Assembly: GCF_000715075.1 (NCBI RefSeq)
Contig: NC_134103.1
Span: 76,075,519 to 76,139,518, forward strand
Direction of reading: 5' to 3'
DNA length: 64,000 nucleotides
Source: Nicotiana tabacum
Taxonomy: Eukaryota; Streptophyta; Magnoliopsida; Solanales; Solanaceae
The stretch's first letter is position 1, and every line of letters begins with the position of its first letter. The translations under genes were made by a program, and so were the position numbers. The notes beneath the pieces were generated by a model. It searched no databases, had not been told where the DNA came from, and saw only the letters and a list, made by a program, of their open reading frames with translations. Shown piece after piece: positions 24,981 to 36,643 of this stretch.

Positions 24981-25985
24981 ATTATTACGATGAGTGAAAG
25001 TGCAAGGACAACAAAGGAGAAGAAGACAGAAAGCTAAAAGGCACCTCTTCCTTATACGGGAGGAGGCACCAAAAACTAGCTGTCTTGATTTCTCTTGTAA
25101 TGTTTATGTTTGTTCCAATTTATAATGATCATGTTCGGATATGTTTAAGGCTTCGAGAAATTCTTGGATTTTCATGGTCTGTTTTAATTTCAGTTTTTAG
25201 TTTCTAACTAACTACCCCTCCTCTCTCTCTTCATATGTTCTTTCTGTTTGGATCCACAATTAATCTACGTCCATTTGATGAATGGTTGTAATTTAACGAA
25301 GAACTACTTCTTGGGGGGTCATTGAAAAATTGTTCAAAACCCCCCATTTTTTCCTATTTTCCCTCCTATATTATCTTGCTTTAATTTGTTAGAAACTGAA
25401 GTACATTAATATAGTTGGTTTTCCTTTTCTATTTGCTATCGCATTTGTTTACTCACACATATAAGAAATGCACAAACGTGATCTTATACAAAATTGATCT
25501 ACTTTACTTGGAAAATATATACTACTATTATATAAGTGTATCTGCTCTATCAATGTACTTTTGGATATTTATATATGGACTTTGTACTTTTTCTTTAAAA
25601 TTGGAATCTTGATACATTATCTAAAAATGAAGATCGAATTTTTTGATTTTACAAAGATGTAAGAAGCTAGTACCACTTAATTTGCTCATAACATGGACAA
25701 ACTTACAAGTTTCAACTCATTCAAGCAAAACTTCCTTCGCTATTGGAGTGCATTATTTTTGGTGCAAAATGTTAATTAAAGCTTGGATTAATACGAGATT
25801 TTCGATGTTGATGTGTTCCCATTTTGCTATTGGATCATAGATCACATGGCGAGTATCTTTTTTGGAAAGATATCAATAAAAAAGAGAATAGGAGTAGAAC
25901 CTTACTCAAATTTCTATTTTTGGTGACTAAACCTCTTAAGCTAAGCCCAAGTTTTTGGTTGATATTGTTGGACTCCACCCATAGT
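24981..25985. promoter_or_regulatory. Upstream region of beta-galactosidase
   Basis: This holds the 5' leader and promoter of the minus-strand gene. A weak TATA-like GTATAAGGAAG (minus strand, about 25047-25057) lies some 70 bp before the ATG. The remainder is AT-rich with no gene. The exact transcription start cannot be seen. Confidence 0.4.
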
Positions 25986-26910
25986 TAGGGGTGGACATAT
26001 ATCGGTCAGAATCGAAGAAAGAGACCGAATCGAAAATATTTTTATTACGGTTTCGGTTTTTTCGATCGGTTTCAGTTTAAAATTTTAAAATTTCAGTTAT
26101 TTAGTTCGGTCGTCGGTTATTGATTTATTTGATTCGGTTAACCGAAAAGCCGAATTATTAGCAAATGAATTCTTTAAGCTATATATAAGCTAAACCCATA
26201 GATAATAATATTAGGCCCAATTTTAAGTGAATGAATTGGACATCTTAGTTGGACAGCTGTATCAGATTTTTACAACAAAAACCCTAATAACATTATCTCT
26301 ATCTCCCATTCTTTAGAGAAACAAGGATCAACCGCCCCTCCCCCTTTGTAAATCCACTCAAGCTCTCATTTCTTGAGAGATGGCCACTGCCTCTTTACCT
26401 CACAGCCTTACCGGCGACCAACTATCGACGCCATTGTTCGCCTCCCTTTCTCCACCACGTAACGCCGCCTCTGGGTTTGATCACCAGCTGGCCGACGACT
26501 TTGTTATTTTCATGCCGGAAAAGATGCATATCTCGTCGGAAGTGATCTTTTCTGTTGAATCTCTATGACCTAATGTTCTTTGTTATTGTGTTACGAGTAA
26601 GATTATTACATAGAAAGAGCCCGAAATAACAAATTAGATTTATGATTTATCACATTCAAGCAATACAAGAAGTCCAAAATTTCGAAAAAAACTAACAAAT
26701 TCGTCAGTCCAATTATTACATAGAAAGAGCCCAATATGATAATGTTCAAACCGAAAATCGATTCGAAATTAACCGAACTGAAGTTGAAAAATCGAACTGA
26801 ACCGAACTTATTTCAGTTCGATTTCGGTTACTACTTTTACCAAACCGAAAATTAAATAACCGAACTGAATTTTTTCAAATTGAACCGAACCGACCGAACG
26901 CCCACCCCTG
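25986..26910. mobile_element. Non-autonomous hAT-type element with possible captured exon
   Basis: The ends form inverted repeats (TAGGGGTGGAC and, reversed from the right, CAGGGGTGGGC). They are flanked by an 8-bp target duplication that matches at 7 of 8 (CCCATAGT, CCCATAGC), as expected for hAT transposons. Subterminal regions are rich in GTTCGGTT / AACCGAAC in opposite orientations. The middle (about 26290-26570) is different: a leader-like segment followed by a 62-codon ORF starting MATASLPHSLTGDQ, GC-richer than its surroundings. No transposase is encoded. Confidence 0.8.
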
Positions 26911-27049
26911 CCCATAGCGAGTCATTTGTCAACTCTAACACCCTGTCTTAGAAATAATTGTCCGGAACTTGGAAAAACTTTTTGATAGTTACTATGGCAG
27001 CTAGTCTAAGTCATATTCTTGAGTTAAGCATTCATTTGGGAATGCATTC
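26911..27049. other. Short host segment before the copia solo LTR
   Basis: It carries the right copy of the hAT target duplication and, at 27045-27049, the left CATTC target duplication of the copia LTR. It may belong to the subtilase pseudogene that resumes at 37191, but no domain is readable here. Confidence 0.4.
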
Positions 27050-27297
27050 TGATGTAAACTAAGAGTCTATCAAACTGTATAAAGAATCTGGTTCTCTATC
27101 AGTTCCCACAGAGCACATCAGTAAGTAAATAACACAACGATATTTATGTGAAAAACTCTCAGCTCACGGGATTAAAAACCACGACCTACACTCGTAGGAT
27201 TTTAACTTCACTAACTGAGCAACTTTATATTACAACCTATTGTAACCTAGGAATTAAACTCTTAATCACCCACCTACTTATAGTAACCAGTGTTTTA

Positions 27298-28313
27298 AAA
27301 GGCGTGAGCGTAAGTCGAGGCATTTTACATATGCCTTAGCGAGGCGTAAGCCCCTAGGCATGGGGCGTAAGCCCCATAGGTATTTAATTTTTAATATTTT
27401 ATAAAATAATACAATTACAATAAATATTTATAAACAGGTAAAATTGCATAAAAATTGAAGAAAACTATAAATATGTGAAAAATATATATATAGATTTGCT
27501 CCATCCCCACAAAAAACTAGTCAAAACAATCTATTATACGCTACTTAGAAGCACAAGTAACTTGAGTCGAAAAGAATAAAGTTTTCTACATGAAGGAACA
27601 AAAAGGATGACTAACCTGCAATTTGAACTTTGAACTTGCTGCTGTGAAGGAGAATGTAGTTCTCTTTGTATTTGTAAAAAAAAAATTGAATATTCGTTGC
27701 TTTTAGGAAATATTAGCAAACTAGCGGACAAGATAAAGAATTGGGAAAGACTATGAATTATAACGTCTTTAACTTTCAAATAATTAAAAACCTACAATTT
27801 CTTTAAAAAATTGATAAAATTCACATTTTACCTTCCTAAAAGTAAATAATTAATAAAATCTTATTAGTACGATAATTAAAATATTACTCCTTCATGAATA
27901 AATACAAATTAGTTTAAGATATCAAATTAATAAAAGTGTATAACAAAGAGGGACAAATGAACTAAGACACGACCAATAACAAGTGAAGATATAAATTCGC
28001 AATACTATGTCTTATTATTAGAGTTATGCTCAATCTTCATATTTCTATCGATGAATAGAACTTTTATCATTAATTTATTAAAGAATTTTGAAGGTCAGCG
28101 ATATTAATTACGAAATTCGACACGTGATTTGCGTTAGAACTGTTAGGCGAGCCTCGAGCCGTAGGCGTTAGGCGTGTTTAGGGTGCACGGTCGGGTGCTT
28201 GGGGCGTAAGCCTCACAGAACTAAGCCCCATACATGAGCCCCGAGGCGTTTTGCAAGAGCCCTGCCCAGGGGCGAGCCACGGGCGAGTCCCAGAAATGCC
28301 TTTTAAAACGCTG
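27298..28313. mobile_element. Non-autonomous hAT-type element
   Basis: A 1016-bp element with near-perfect terminal inverted repeats (CAGTGTTTTAAAAGGC and, reversed, CAGCGTTTTAAAAGGC). It has a perfect 8-bp target duplication ATAGTAAC at 27290-27297 and 28314-28321. Subterminal GC-rich text containing GGCGTAAGCCCC and related words occurs at both ends; the middle is AT-rich. No transposase ORF. Confidence 0.93.
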
Positions 28314-28414
28314 ATAGTAACTATATTACAAGCCTCTTTGTAATAACTCTATTACAAAGCTAACCACTTGACTAACTCTAGTCAACACAAACACACAGTT
28401 TATGGTTTACAAAG

Positions 28415-30448
28415 TGTCACACCTCTTTTTTTCCGAGGGGATAGGGGTGTTTTTCTAATTAAAGTGACATTATTCGAAATACGATTATTTAATTAGAATC
28501 GCCACTTGGAATATTTGTTATGGTGTCCCAAGTCACCGGTTTATTTTAAAATCCAAAATCGAGGAAATTGACTCTTATTTATTGTCTACGAACTCAGAAG
28601 ACAAGGTAAGAAATTCTGTTAACCCGGGAGAAGGTGCTAGGTATTCCCGGATTTTATAGTTTTAACACGGTCGCTTCAATCATATCTGGCTTAATTATTA
28701 ATTATGTGTTTAAGAACCTATGTGTGTTTTGTCTTTTACCGTTTTTAAATTATGGCGTGAATCCATTTTATTTTGGGCGCTAAAATCATGTCACACGTAC
28801 GTGTATACGATTAATCACGCTTTATTATTCTTAAGGATTGTTTGGCCAAAATCGCGCGAATGCGTACCTTGATTTATTTTGAGAATCATAATTATGTCAC
28901 GCGAACGTGTACACAATCACGATAGTAAATTAAAAGCCTGCCTAAGTATTCTACGAATGTTTCATGAGTTGATTATTTTCCTAAGATTTTAGATTATTGG
29001 GAAAGTCCAAGAATTATGGAATTATTGATGAAAAATATAGTAAATTAGTTATGGAAAGGCGGGCTAGCTTATTCAATTATTTAAGGAAAAGGGCTAGAAT
29101 TGTTATACTGGGTTGGATGAAGTTCAGCTTATTGAGGCCCAAATTCGTCTCTTTCATTATAGTCTTAAACTAAACTATCATATGTCAACTAATCCCAACT
29201 AATTGCCAAATCTTCACGGCCCAAGACACATTTACAAACAAATCACATGGCCTAATTTATTAACTAATTAACCAAATATAAACTCTAAAATTTAATCAGC
29301 AAAACAATCAAAACTCATTGCAAATCAGGATATGAACCAATGAAAATTTTTCAACAAATACCACAAGCAAACACATAAACAGAAATTCATGAACAAACAT
29401 AATGAAAAGATCGACCAAAAAATATAAATCAAAAGAGGCAAGAACGAACCTCAATCAACCGTAATTTTCATTTAAAATGGGAGCTCTCAAATTCAAGTAC
29501 AATGAAGAGGTTCGACTTAATACTTCTGCTAGAGATCTGAACCAAGATCGGAGGCTTCTAAAGGTGACATCGCCGAAACCTCGAACCGGCCAACTCGAAC
29601 ATCATCTCACTTTAAGGATGGTTTCGGAACTGATTTTGGACTGATTTTGAAGCTGTTTTCGAGCTATTTCGTAGTTGGTTTTGCTGCTCCTTTTTGGCTA
29701 GATGTTTTGAAAGAAAGAGGAAAAAGAATTATACGAGTAGAAACTCCCTTAGCGTAGAAGAAGAAAAAAATTCTCTCAATTCCCTCCTCTATTTTTTTCT
29801 TCTCTTTTCTCCCCCTTTTTCTCAGACTATTTGATTATTATTTTATTATTTTTTTAAAAAAAATAAAATAAAAAAATTCCCCACTTTCTTTTACTTTTAT
29901 TTTTTTAATTTCCCAATTTTATTTTTACTTTTCTTTTTTTATTTTTCACTTATTTTACTTTTCTTTTTTTTATTTTCACTTATTTTTCTTTTTGTTTTTA
30001 ATTTTCACTTATTTTATATTTTTTTTTAATTTCCACTTTCTTTTACTTTACTTTTTTAATTCCAAATTTCTTTTTCCTTTCATTTTTAAAATTTCCACAT
30101 TCTTTTACTTTTATTTTTTAAAATTTTTCACTTTCTTTTACTTTTTTATTAAATAATTTTCACCTACTTTTACTTTTACTTTTTAATTCCATATTTTTAA
30201 TTTTCCTATTATTTTATTTCCATCCGAAATTTTAATTTTTTTTAATTATTTCGATTTTTTAATTTATTTTATTTAAAAAAATAAAAAAAATACTAATAGT
30301 AATAATTGACCTTTTAGATTATTTTTAATTTTTACCCTATATAAAAAAAATATAACAAAGGTAAAAAATATATACTAAATTTCTAAAAAATATTTACATA
30401 GTAGAAGGTGATAAAAATTCAAATATAGTCAAAAATTAGGTGCTCACA
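28415..30448. mobile_element. Solo LTR, Tat/Ogre type
   Basis: This 2034-bp sequence begins TGTCACACCTC and ends GGTGCTCACA, with the 5-bp duplication CAAAG at 28410-28414 and 30449-30453. There is no internal region, PBS or second LTR. The start, with CGAGGGGATAGGGGTG following, resembles Tat/Ogre LTRs as I know them. The right half (29780-30300) is strongly T-rich on the plus strand, with repeated CTTTTACTTTTATTTTT-like text. Confidence 0.85.
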
Positions 30449-30457
30449 CAAAGTGTC

Positions 30458-31853
30458 TGATGTTTGGCATATTTCGATATGTGTTGATGTTACTTTACCC
30501 ATGTTTTAACCGCTTCTTGATGTTATTTGATCTTTAAAATGCCCAACATGGTTTAATTATTGGTTTTATGACTAATTGAGTTGTGTGTGGTGAATTAGGG
30601 TGTTTGGAGTGCAAAAATATGAAGAAAAGGTGCTCTAGGTAGAGGAAGAGAGATTGGATGCGTCGCATCCAATCTAGAAAAAGATCAGTTCGCGCACCCT
30701 TAGCAGTGAAGTCAGCCCATAGCATCCGCCATAGCATCCGCACCTGGGCAAAGCTGAGATGGAGGAACTAGGACGCATCCACCTCGCATGCAAAGCTGAG
30801 AAATAGAGGACAAGGTGGATGCGTCGCATCCACCTTCGCAGGCAAAATTGAAATGGAGGACGAGGTGGATGCGTCGCATCCACCTTAGCATCAATCCCTG
30901 AAGCCGATTTGGACTAGGAATAGGAGAGCTTTGGCCCACGACTTTTGTACGCAATATATAAGCCAAAAACGCCTCCTTTAGGTTATCGAACATATTGGGA
31001 AGAGGGAAAAAGCCACGACAAAGCTGTGGAGGCCGGAATTCATCTAGTTTCATCTTTCTCCCACCAAACTTAGTAATCTTTATGTTTCTTTGTATGATTT
31101 GTTGTTTGGCTACCATGTCTATATGGAGCTAAACTTCACGTTCTAGGGTTGTGGTTCTTTCATGACTATTGTTATTCGGATATTGATTTTGACTTCTTGA
31201 TTTATCATATTAGTTTATTTATTCAATCTTGCGCTTATTTATTTGATTGCTTGATCACCAATTGAATATTATCTACAAATCTAGAATTGAACTCGAAAGT
31301 GGGAATTCTATATTGCATACAGGATTGAGTAGGGCAAGTTCTTGAACTCGGGCATCGGGGAACAGATTCGTAGTTAGGATAGACATATACCTAATTGCCT
31401 TGCTTGGTTGATTTACAGGAATTATAAATGCGTTCTTGTTGATTCTAACTCCATAGACATATAGGCGTTAGGTTAGCTTGAATAGGCGAGTAAGAACTCG
31501 ACAGATTCTTATGAGCAATATTAACCCTGTCAACCAATAAGCAGATAAATTAGTCGGTCGATTCAATTGAAGAATACAATAGGATTGTTAGATAGCCCAT
31601 AACCCTAGATCGTTTTCATTACATTGATATCATAAAAATTTGCTCTTTCTCTGTTCAAAGTTCATTATTTATATTTTTTTATTTAATTAGTTTAGAATAA
31701 AATATTTTTAGATTTAATTCTTGTTTAGATAATTAGGATAGTCTAATTTAGTTAATAGTTAATCATAAGTCCTCGTGGGTTCGACATCCGACTTTTAGTC
31801 ACTTTATTACTTGACGACCGCGTATACTTGCGTGAGTGTGTTTGGTCGCAACA
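30458..31853 (+). repeat. 5' LTR of the Athila-like element
   Basis: This 1396-bp LTR contains three perfect odd-length palindromes sharing the core GGATGCGTCGCATCC (30651-30675, 30812-30836, 30863-30885) and half-copies between them. Minus-strand ORFs of 69, 69 and 134 codons here are identical in both LTRs, which reflects LTR identity and not a conserved protein. Confidence 0.95.
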
Positions 31854-31859
31854 AGTTTT

Positions 31860-31877
31860 TGGCGCCGTTGCCGGGGA
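31860..31877 (+). other. Primer binding site, tRNA-Asp
   Basis: TGGCGCCGTTGCCGGGGA begins 6 nt after the LTR. It is the exact reverse complement of the 3' end of plant tRNA-Asp(GTC) including the CCA tail, the usual primer for Athila-type elements. Confidence 0.93.
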
Positions 31878-31976
31878 CTCAGAAAATAACTATTTTTCTA
31901 GATTAGACATTTATTTTTATCTATTCATGTTTTTTATTTTATTTTAGTTTAGTTAGTATTTTTTATTTATTTTAGC

Positions 31977-33167
31977 ATGGCATCTTGGAATGAAAATTAT
32001 TCGAATGATGGTTATTCTTATTTTGATGATCCTTGTCCATATTGTGGAGGACCCCACTGGTGGAAAAATTGTCAGAATATTCCCGGGACCGATTTGTGCG
32101 CACAATCTCAATCCTTTGAGTGGAATATTTGTAATATGTATGGTGGTCAAGATGGCCATTGGGATGGTTGTCCTAATTTTGTTTATCCTTCTCTGAGCCC
32201 TTATTATGATCTTTCTAATGATGTTTCTGAGTTTGATAGGGGCAATGAAGTGCAGGATATGGAACCTGATGCATATATTAGGGATATTTTGAGGCAAGTA
32301 GCAGAGCAACAGGATGAACTCAAAAAAGATATGAAAAAAATGAGGGCAGCAATCACAAGAATGAAGGCCAATATAGAAGAATTGAATGAAGAGAGCGAGT
32401 ACCAGCAAGAGAAAATTTTTGAAAAAGAGGAGATTTTGAGCCAAACTTGGCTGGTAGAACAGGCTGAAAAGTTAGAAATATATGAAGCTCAACGTGAGGA
32501 ACTTACTGATGGGATGAGACACTTTATAGAGGAAAGATCTAAACTAGGACAAGGGATCGATAAATTTGTCACTACTATTCACGACTTGCAAGATAAATTA
32601 AATGCAAAGGTTGTTGCGTCTATCGCCCAACAAAATAGTAATGAGTTGTCAGAAGCTGAAAAGGAGCTTATACGCCAAATTGAGGAGCTAAAAGTGGAGA
32701 GCCAATCATTCGAGCATATTTCTGTTGATGATGCCCATGTTGAGAAAAGTACACTAGAGCAATACGAGGTAGCAGATAATGTTATATTTGAAGACTCTAA
32801 TGTGTGCACATATGAGGATATAAATAGTAATACAATTCCAAAGTTAGGGCGTGTTGGTTCTCATTCTAAATATTTTTCGACATTGTATTTGGATGATGAC
32901 ATGGAAATCGAGTCATCTAAGCCTTTGGAGGAGTCAATGGAAGAGGAACAGGATGCTTACATTCTTGGATTTGTCGTGCCAGAGAGAAAAAATTACATTC
33001 CTCATATAAAGGCCGAGAAGTATAGAGTGAAAAATTTGTTACTTGGCCTATTTATTTTTGTATCCCCACCAAAGGAGCATAGCCACAGACTGGATGCCAT
33101 GTTAGGGGTACAATTCATAAGTTCGAGGTGGAGGCAGAAAGTGGTTCAAGTCGTGCCACTACGTTAA
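31977..33167 (+). CDS. Zinc-knuckle-like coiled-coil protein of the Athila-like element
   Basis: A complete 396-codon ORF starting about 100 bp after the primer site. The N-terminus has two finger-like motifs. The first is CPYCGGPHWWKNC (Cys20, Cys23, His27, Cys32), one residue shorter than a standard zinc knuckle. The second, near 52-65 (CNMYGGQDGHWDGC), has Tyr where the second Cys would be. About residues 95-245 are Glu/Lys-rich with heptad-like spacing (ILRQVAEQQDELKKDMKK), predicting a long coiled coil. An acidic stretch (about 300-325) and a basic C-terminus follow. A Gag-derived RNA-packaging protein is plausible from the finger and position, but there is no recognisable Gag capsid core. 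Function is unknown. Confidence 0.8.
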   Translation: MASWNENYSNDGYSYFDDPCPYCGGPHWWKNCQNIPGTDLCAQSQSFEWNICNMYGGQDGHWDGCPNFVYPSLSPYYDLSNDVSEFDRGNEVQDMEPDAYIRDILRQVAEQQDELKKDMKKMRAAITRMKANIEELNEESEYQQEKIFEKEEILSQTWLVEQAEKLEIYEAQREELTDGMRHFIEERSKLGQGIDKFVTTIHDLQDKLNAKVVASIAQQNSNELSEAEKELIRQIEELKVESQSFEHISVDDAHVEKSTLEQYEVADNVIFEDSNVCTYEDINSNTIPKLGRVGSHSKYFSTLYLDDDMEIESSKPLEESMEEEQDAYILGFVVPERKNYIPHIKAEKYRVKNLLLGLFIFVSPPKEHSHRLDAMLGVQFISSRWRQKVVQVVPLR

Positions 33168-35233
33168 ATCAAGCGCTTGTTGGGAGGCAACCCAGCTTTA
33201 CTGCTTTCTTTTATTTTTGTTTATTTTTTATTTTATTTTATTTTTATTATTTTGTAGTATTTATTTTTGTTTTGTAGGATTATGAGCATAGGAAGCAAAG
33301 CCATTAGAAGAGTGCAAAAGCGAGCTAGATGGTGAGGACTAAGTGTGGGGTGCCCACACAAAGGACGATGCCTGGGGGAAGTCTGAGTACCTCGTGAGCC
33401 GCTATTGCTTCGGCCTTTGGCCTATCAGGAGTCTCGTTTACCCTCTTATTATTTATAGTGTGCATTGAGGACATTGCAAAATTTTAAGTGTGGGGTGAGA
33501 AGATCGTTTGGATGAGTTTATGTGCTATTTTAGCTTAGTTGTAGTACTCATTCTAAAGTGTAGTAGCTTTTGTGAAAAAAAAAAAGTAGAAAAATTGGAC
33601 TTTTCCCGACGATTGATCTCCTAGACAGTTTTCTTGAGGGATTAAAGTCTAAACTAAAATCCAAAATATGTCTTTTAGCTTTCTTTAGGTAGTAATAATC
33701 CCCTGTGGTTTTTCTTTGTGCCTTGGTTCTTTTCCATGGGATGTAGTTTGAACCGGGTAGCTTTTTTTTCTGAGTAGATTAGGAATTTAGGGAATAAAAG
33801 GAGCAAGAATGATGAACCTAGGCACCCTTGACTTGTTTGATAGTAACATATTTATACTTTGGCATGTGTAGTATCTTCTGTATGATTTGAATTTATTGAT
33901 GATGCCTTGTTAAATTGGACAGCATGTTTTGTGGTGCCTATGTCTCGTTTACATGACTTATGTTCACCTTGTGTTTAATACTTAATATCTCGTGGCTCCG
34001 TGAATACTTGCATTGCTTGAGAGTCGGAATGTGGTCGTCTTTAGTGAGTCATGTGCCATGTGTGGTGAGGTTTTTGTGTTGTCCATGTATTGTACTTGTG
34101 TCTAGAACTTGCCCGGTATGTGAGTTGAAGCGAAATTTTAGGTGATGCTCGGTTTGAAAAATGATTTTAGGCTTTCTTTGATCTTTTTGAGCTTATTGCT
34201 TATCACAAATAAAATCTATCCCTAGTTAACCCTTTTGAGCCTGTAGACCTTTTATTTGGTACCCACATTACAAGCCTATACCCTTTTTATTCTTAATTGA
34301 CATTATTTTGATCCTTTTACCTCTTAAAGCACTTTAATTGTTAGATGAGCGCTAAAAGAAGTAAGAAGGGACTAAGTGTGGGGTGACTTTTGAGTGGAAC
34401 CAATGAAAGAAAGAAGGGTACACTTATTTTGTAAAATAATACACCACTAGCGGAAATTGAAAAAAAAAAAGAAGAGGAAAATCTGGAAAAAAAAAAGAAA
34501 GAAAAATATAGAGGAATAAATTGTTGTCTTGTTCTTACTAGTGGGTATGAATTAAAGTAGTGCTTAAAGAAAGAGGAAATATTGTTGGGGTGATATTATT
34601 TGTGAAATTGAAGTGGTGTTGAAGAATTTGCGCTTAAGTTATTTGATGATGTGTTAAAGTGCTTAGGAGGTTGAGTCACTATTCCTAAAATATATCCTAC
34701 CTTTCCCTTAGCCCACATTACAACCATGAAAAAGTCCTAATTGATTTTAGATCGAGCGAGCTTACATTAGTAGAGATTTACATTAAGGGCAAGCCTATGG
34801 TACGAATTGCATGCATGTGACTTCTCTGTGAGAGTGAGTGATTTTCTTTGATATATGTGAGTCATTAAAATATATTTGATCATGAGATTCGAATGTGTGG
34901 ATTGAACTCGCTCTCTTGTTCTTGTTGTGAGGGCACATGGTTTCACGAGGGATAGGTAATGTTATTAGACTTCTCTATGATGTTGGGTGTTCAAGCCATG
35001 AGTGCATAGCGATATTGAGTCGATTTTTGAGGTTAGAGTTGTTGTGAGCATGTTGTCTTTGTTCGAATATGTTTAAAGAAGAGCATAAGTAAAGGGAAGT
35101 TTGTGTGATGCATAGTCTAGAGCCTAATTGTTGCAAATAACCATGGTCATAGGTGCAGTGTGCTTTGAATGATAAGAGCTTAATTTTGTTTTGTCTACTA
35201 TAGGATGGTTTGTTCGAGGACGAACAAAGGTTT
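33168..35233 (+). other. Non-coding internal region of the Athila-like element
   Basis: No ORF of note. It opens with GCGCTTGTTGGGAGGCAACC, a motif I know from Athila-like elements after the coding region. The word AAGTGTGGGG, identical to the polypurine tract core, occurs at 33341, 33486 and 34374 as well as at the tract itself. Purine-rich A-tracts occur at 34459-34505. Confidence 0.7.
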
Positions 35234-35246
35234 AAGTGTGGGGTAG
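35234..35246 (+). other. Polypurine tract of the Athila-like element
   Basis: AAGTGTGGGGTAG directly abuts the 3' LTR. Confidence 0.8.
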
Positions 35247-36643
35247 TGATGTTTGGCATATTTCGATATGTGTTGATGTTACTTTACCCATGTTTTAACC
35301 GCTTCTTGATGTTATTTGATCTTTAAAATGCCCAACATGGTTTAATTATTGGTTTTATGACTAATTGAGTTGTGTGTGGTGAATTAGGGTGTTTGGAGTG
35401 CAAAAATATGAAGAAAAGGTGCTCTAGGTAGAGGAAGAGAGATTGGATGCGTCGCATCCAATCTAGAAAAAGATCAGTTCGCGCACCCTTAGCAGTGAAG
35501 TCAGCCCATAGCATCCGCCATAGCATCCGCACCTGGGCAAAGCTGAGATGGAGGAACTAGGACGCATCCACCTCGCATGCAAAGCTGAGAAATAGAGGAC
35601 AAGGTGGATGCGTCGCATCCACCTTCGCAGGCAAAATTGAAATGGAGGACGAGGTGGATGCGTCGCATCCACCTTAGCATCAATCCCTGAAGCCGATTTG
35701 GACTAGGAATAGGAGAGCTTTGGCCCACGACTTTTGTACGCAATATATAAGCCAAAAACGCCTCCTTTAGGTTATCGAACATATTGGGAAGAGGGAAAAA
35801 GCCACGACAAAGCTGTGGAGGCCGGAATTCATCTAGTTTCATCTTTCTCCCACCAAACTTAGTAATCTTTATGTTTCTTTGTATGATTTGTTGTTTGGCT
35901 ACCATGTCTATATGGAGCTAAACTTCACGTTCTAGGGTTGTGGTTCTTTCATGACTATTGTTATTCGGATATTGATTTTGACTTCTTGATTTATCATATT
36001 AGTTTATTTATTCAATCTTGCGCTTATTTATTTGATTGCTTGATCACCAATTGAATATTATCTACAAATCTAGAATTGAACTCGAAAGTGGGAATTCTAT
36101 ATTACATACAGGATTGAGTAGGGCAAGTTCTTGAACTCGGGCATCGGGGAACAGATTCGTAGTTAGGATAGACATATACCTAATTGCCTTGCTTGGTTGA
36201 TTTACAGGAATTATAAATGCGTTCTTGTTGATTCTAACTCCATAGACATATAGGCGTTAGGTTAGCTTGAATAGGCGAGTAAGAACTCGACAGATTCTTA
36301 TGAGCAATATTAACCCTGTCAACCAATAAGCTAGATAAATTAGTCGGTCGATTCAATTGAAGAATACAATAGGATTGTTAGATAGCCCATAACCCTAGAT
36401 CGTTTTCATTACATTGATATCATAAAAATTTGCTCTTTCTCTGTTCAAAGTTCATTATTTATATTTTTTTATTTAATTAGTTTAGAATAAAATATTTTTA
36501 GATTTAATTCTTGTTTAGATAATTAGGATAGTCTAATTTAGTTAATAGTTAATCATAAGTCCTCGTGGGTTCGACATCCGACTTTTAGTCACTTTATTAC
36601 TTGACGACCGCGTATACTTGCGTGAGTGTGTTTGGTCGCAACA
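35247..36643 (+). repeat. 3' LTR of the Athila-like element
   Basis: A 1397-bp copy of 30458-31853 that carries the same three palindromes (offset +4789). Confidence 0.95.

Larger units (their letters stand above)
30458..36643 (+). mobile_element. Young non-autonomous Athila-like LTR retrotransposon
   Basis: A 6186-bp element with LTRs 30458-31853 and 35247-36643 and target duplication GTGTC (30453-30457, 36644-36648). The primer site matches tRNA-Asp exactly, as in Athila-like elements. The only long ORF encodes a zinc-knuckle-like, coiled-coil protein; there is no protease, RT, RNase H or integrase, so mobility would depend on a partner element. In my reading the two LTRs differ by one substitution (near 31315 against 36104) and one single-base indel, so the insertion is recent. 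It is the youngest layer of this nest. Confidence 0.95.

Noticed and set aside
26380..26568. The 62-codon ORF as a host gene
   Set aside because: It lies within hAT-type ends, has no downstream exon I can identify, and no domain; kept only as a possible captured fragment.
30534..31116. Three ORFs conserved exactly between 30.5-31.1 kb and 35.3-35.9 kb
   Set aside because: Identity follows from the two LTRs of one young element, not from protein conservation.
31953..32444. A 163-codon minus-strand ORF opposite the Athila-like gene
   Set aside because: Low-complexity Ile/Arg text mirrored from the coding strand; no start context or domain.
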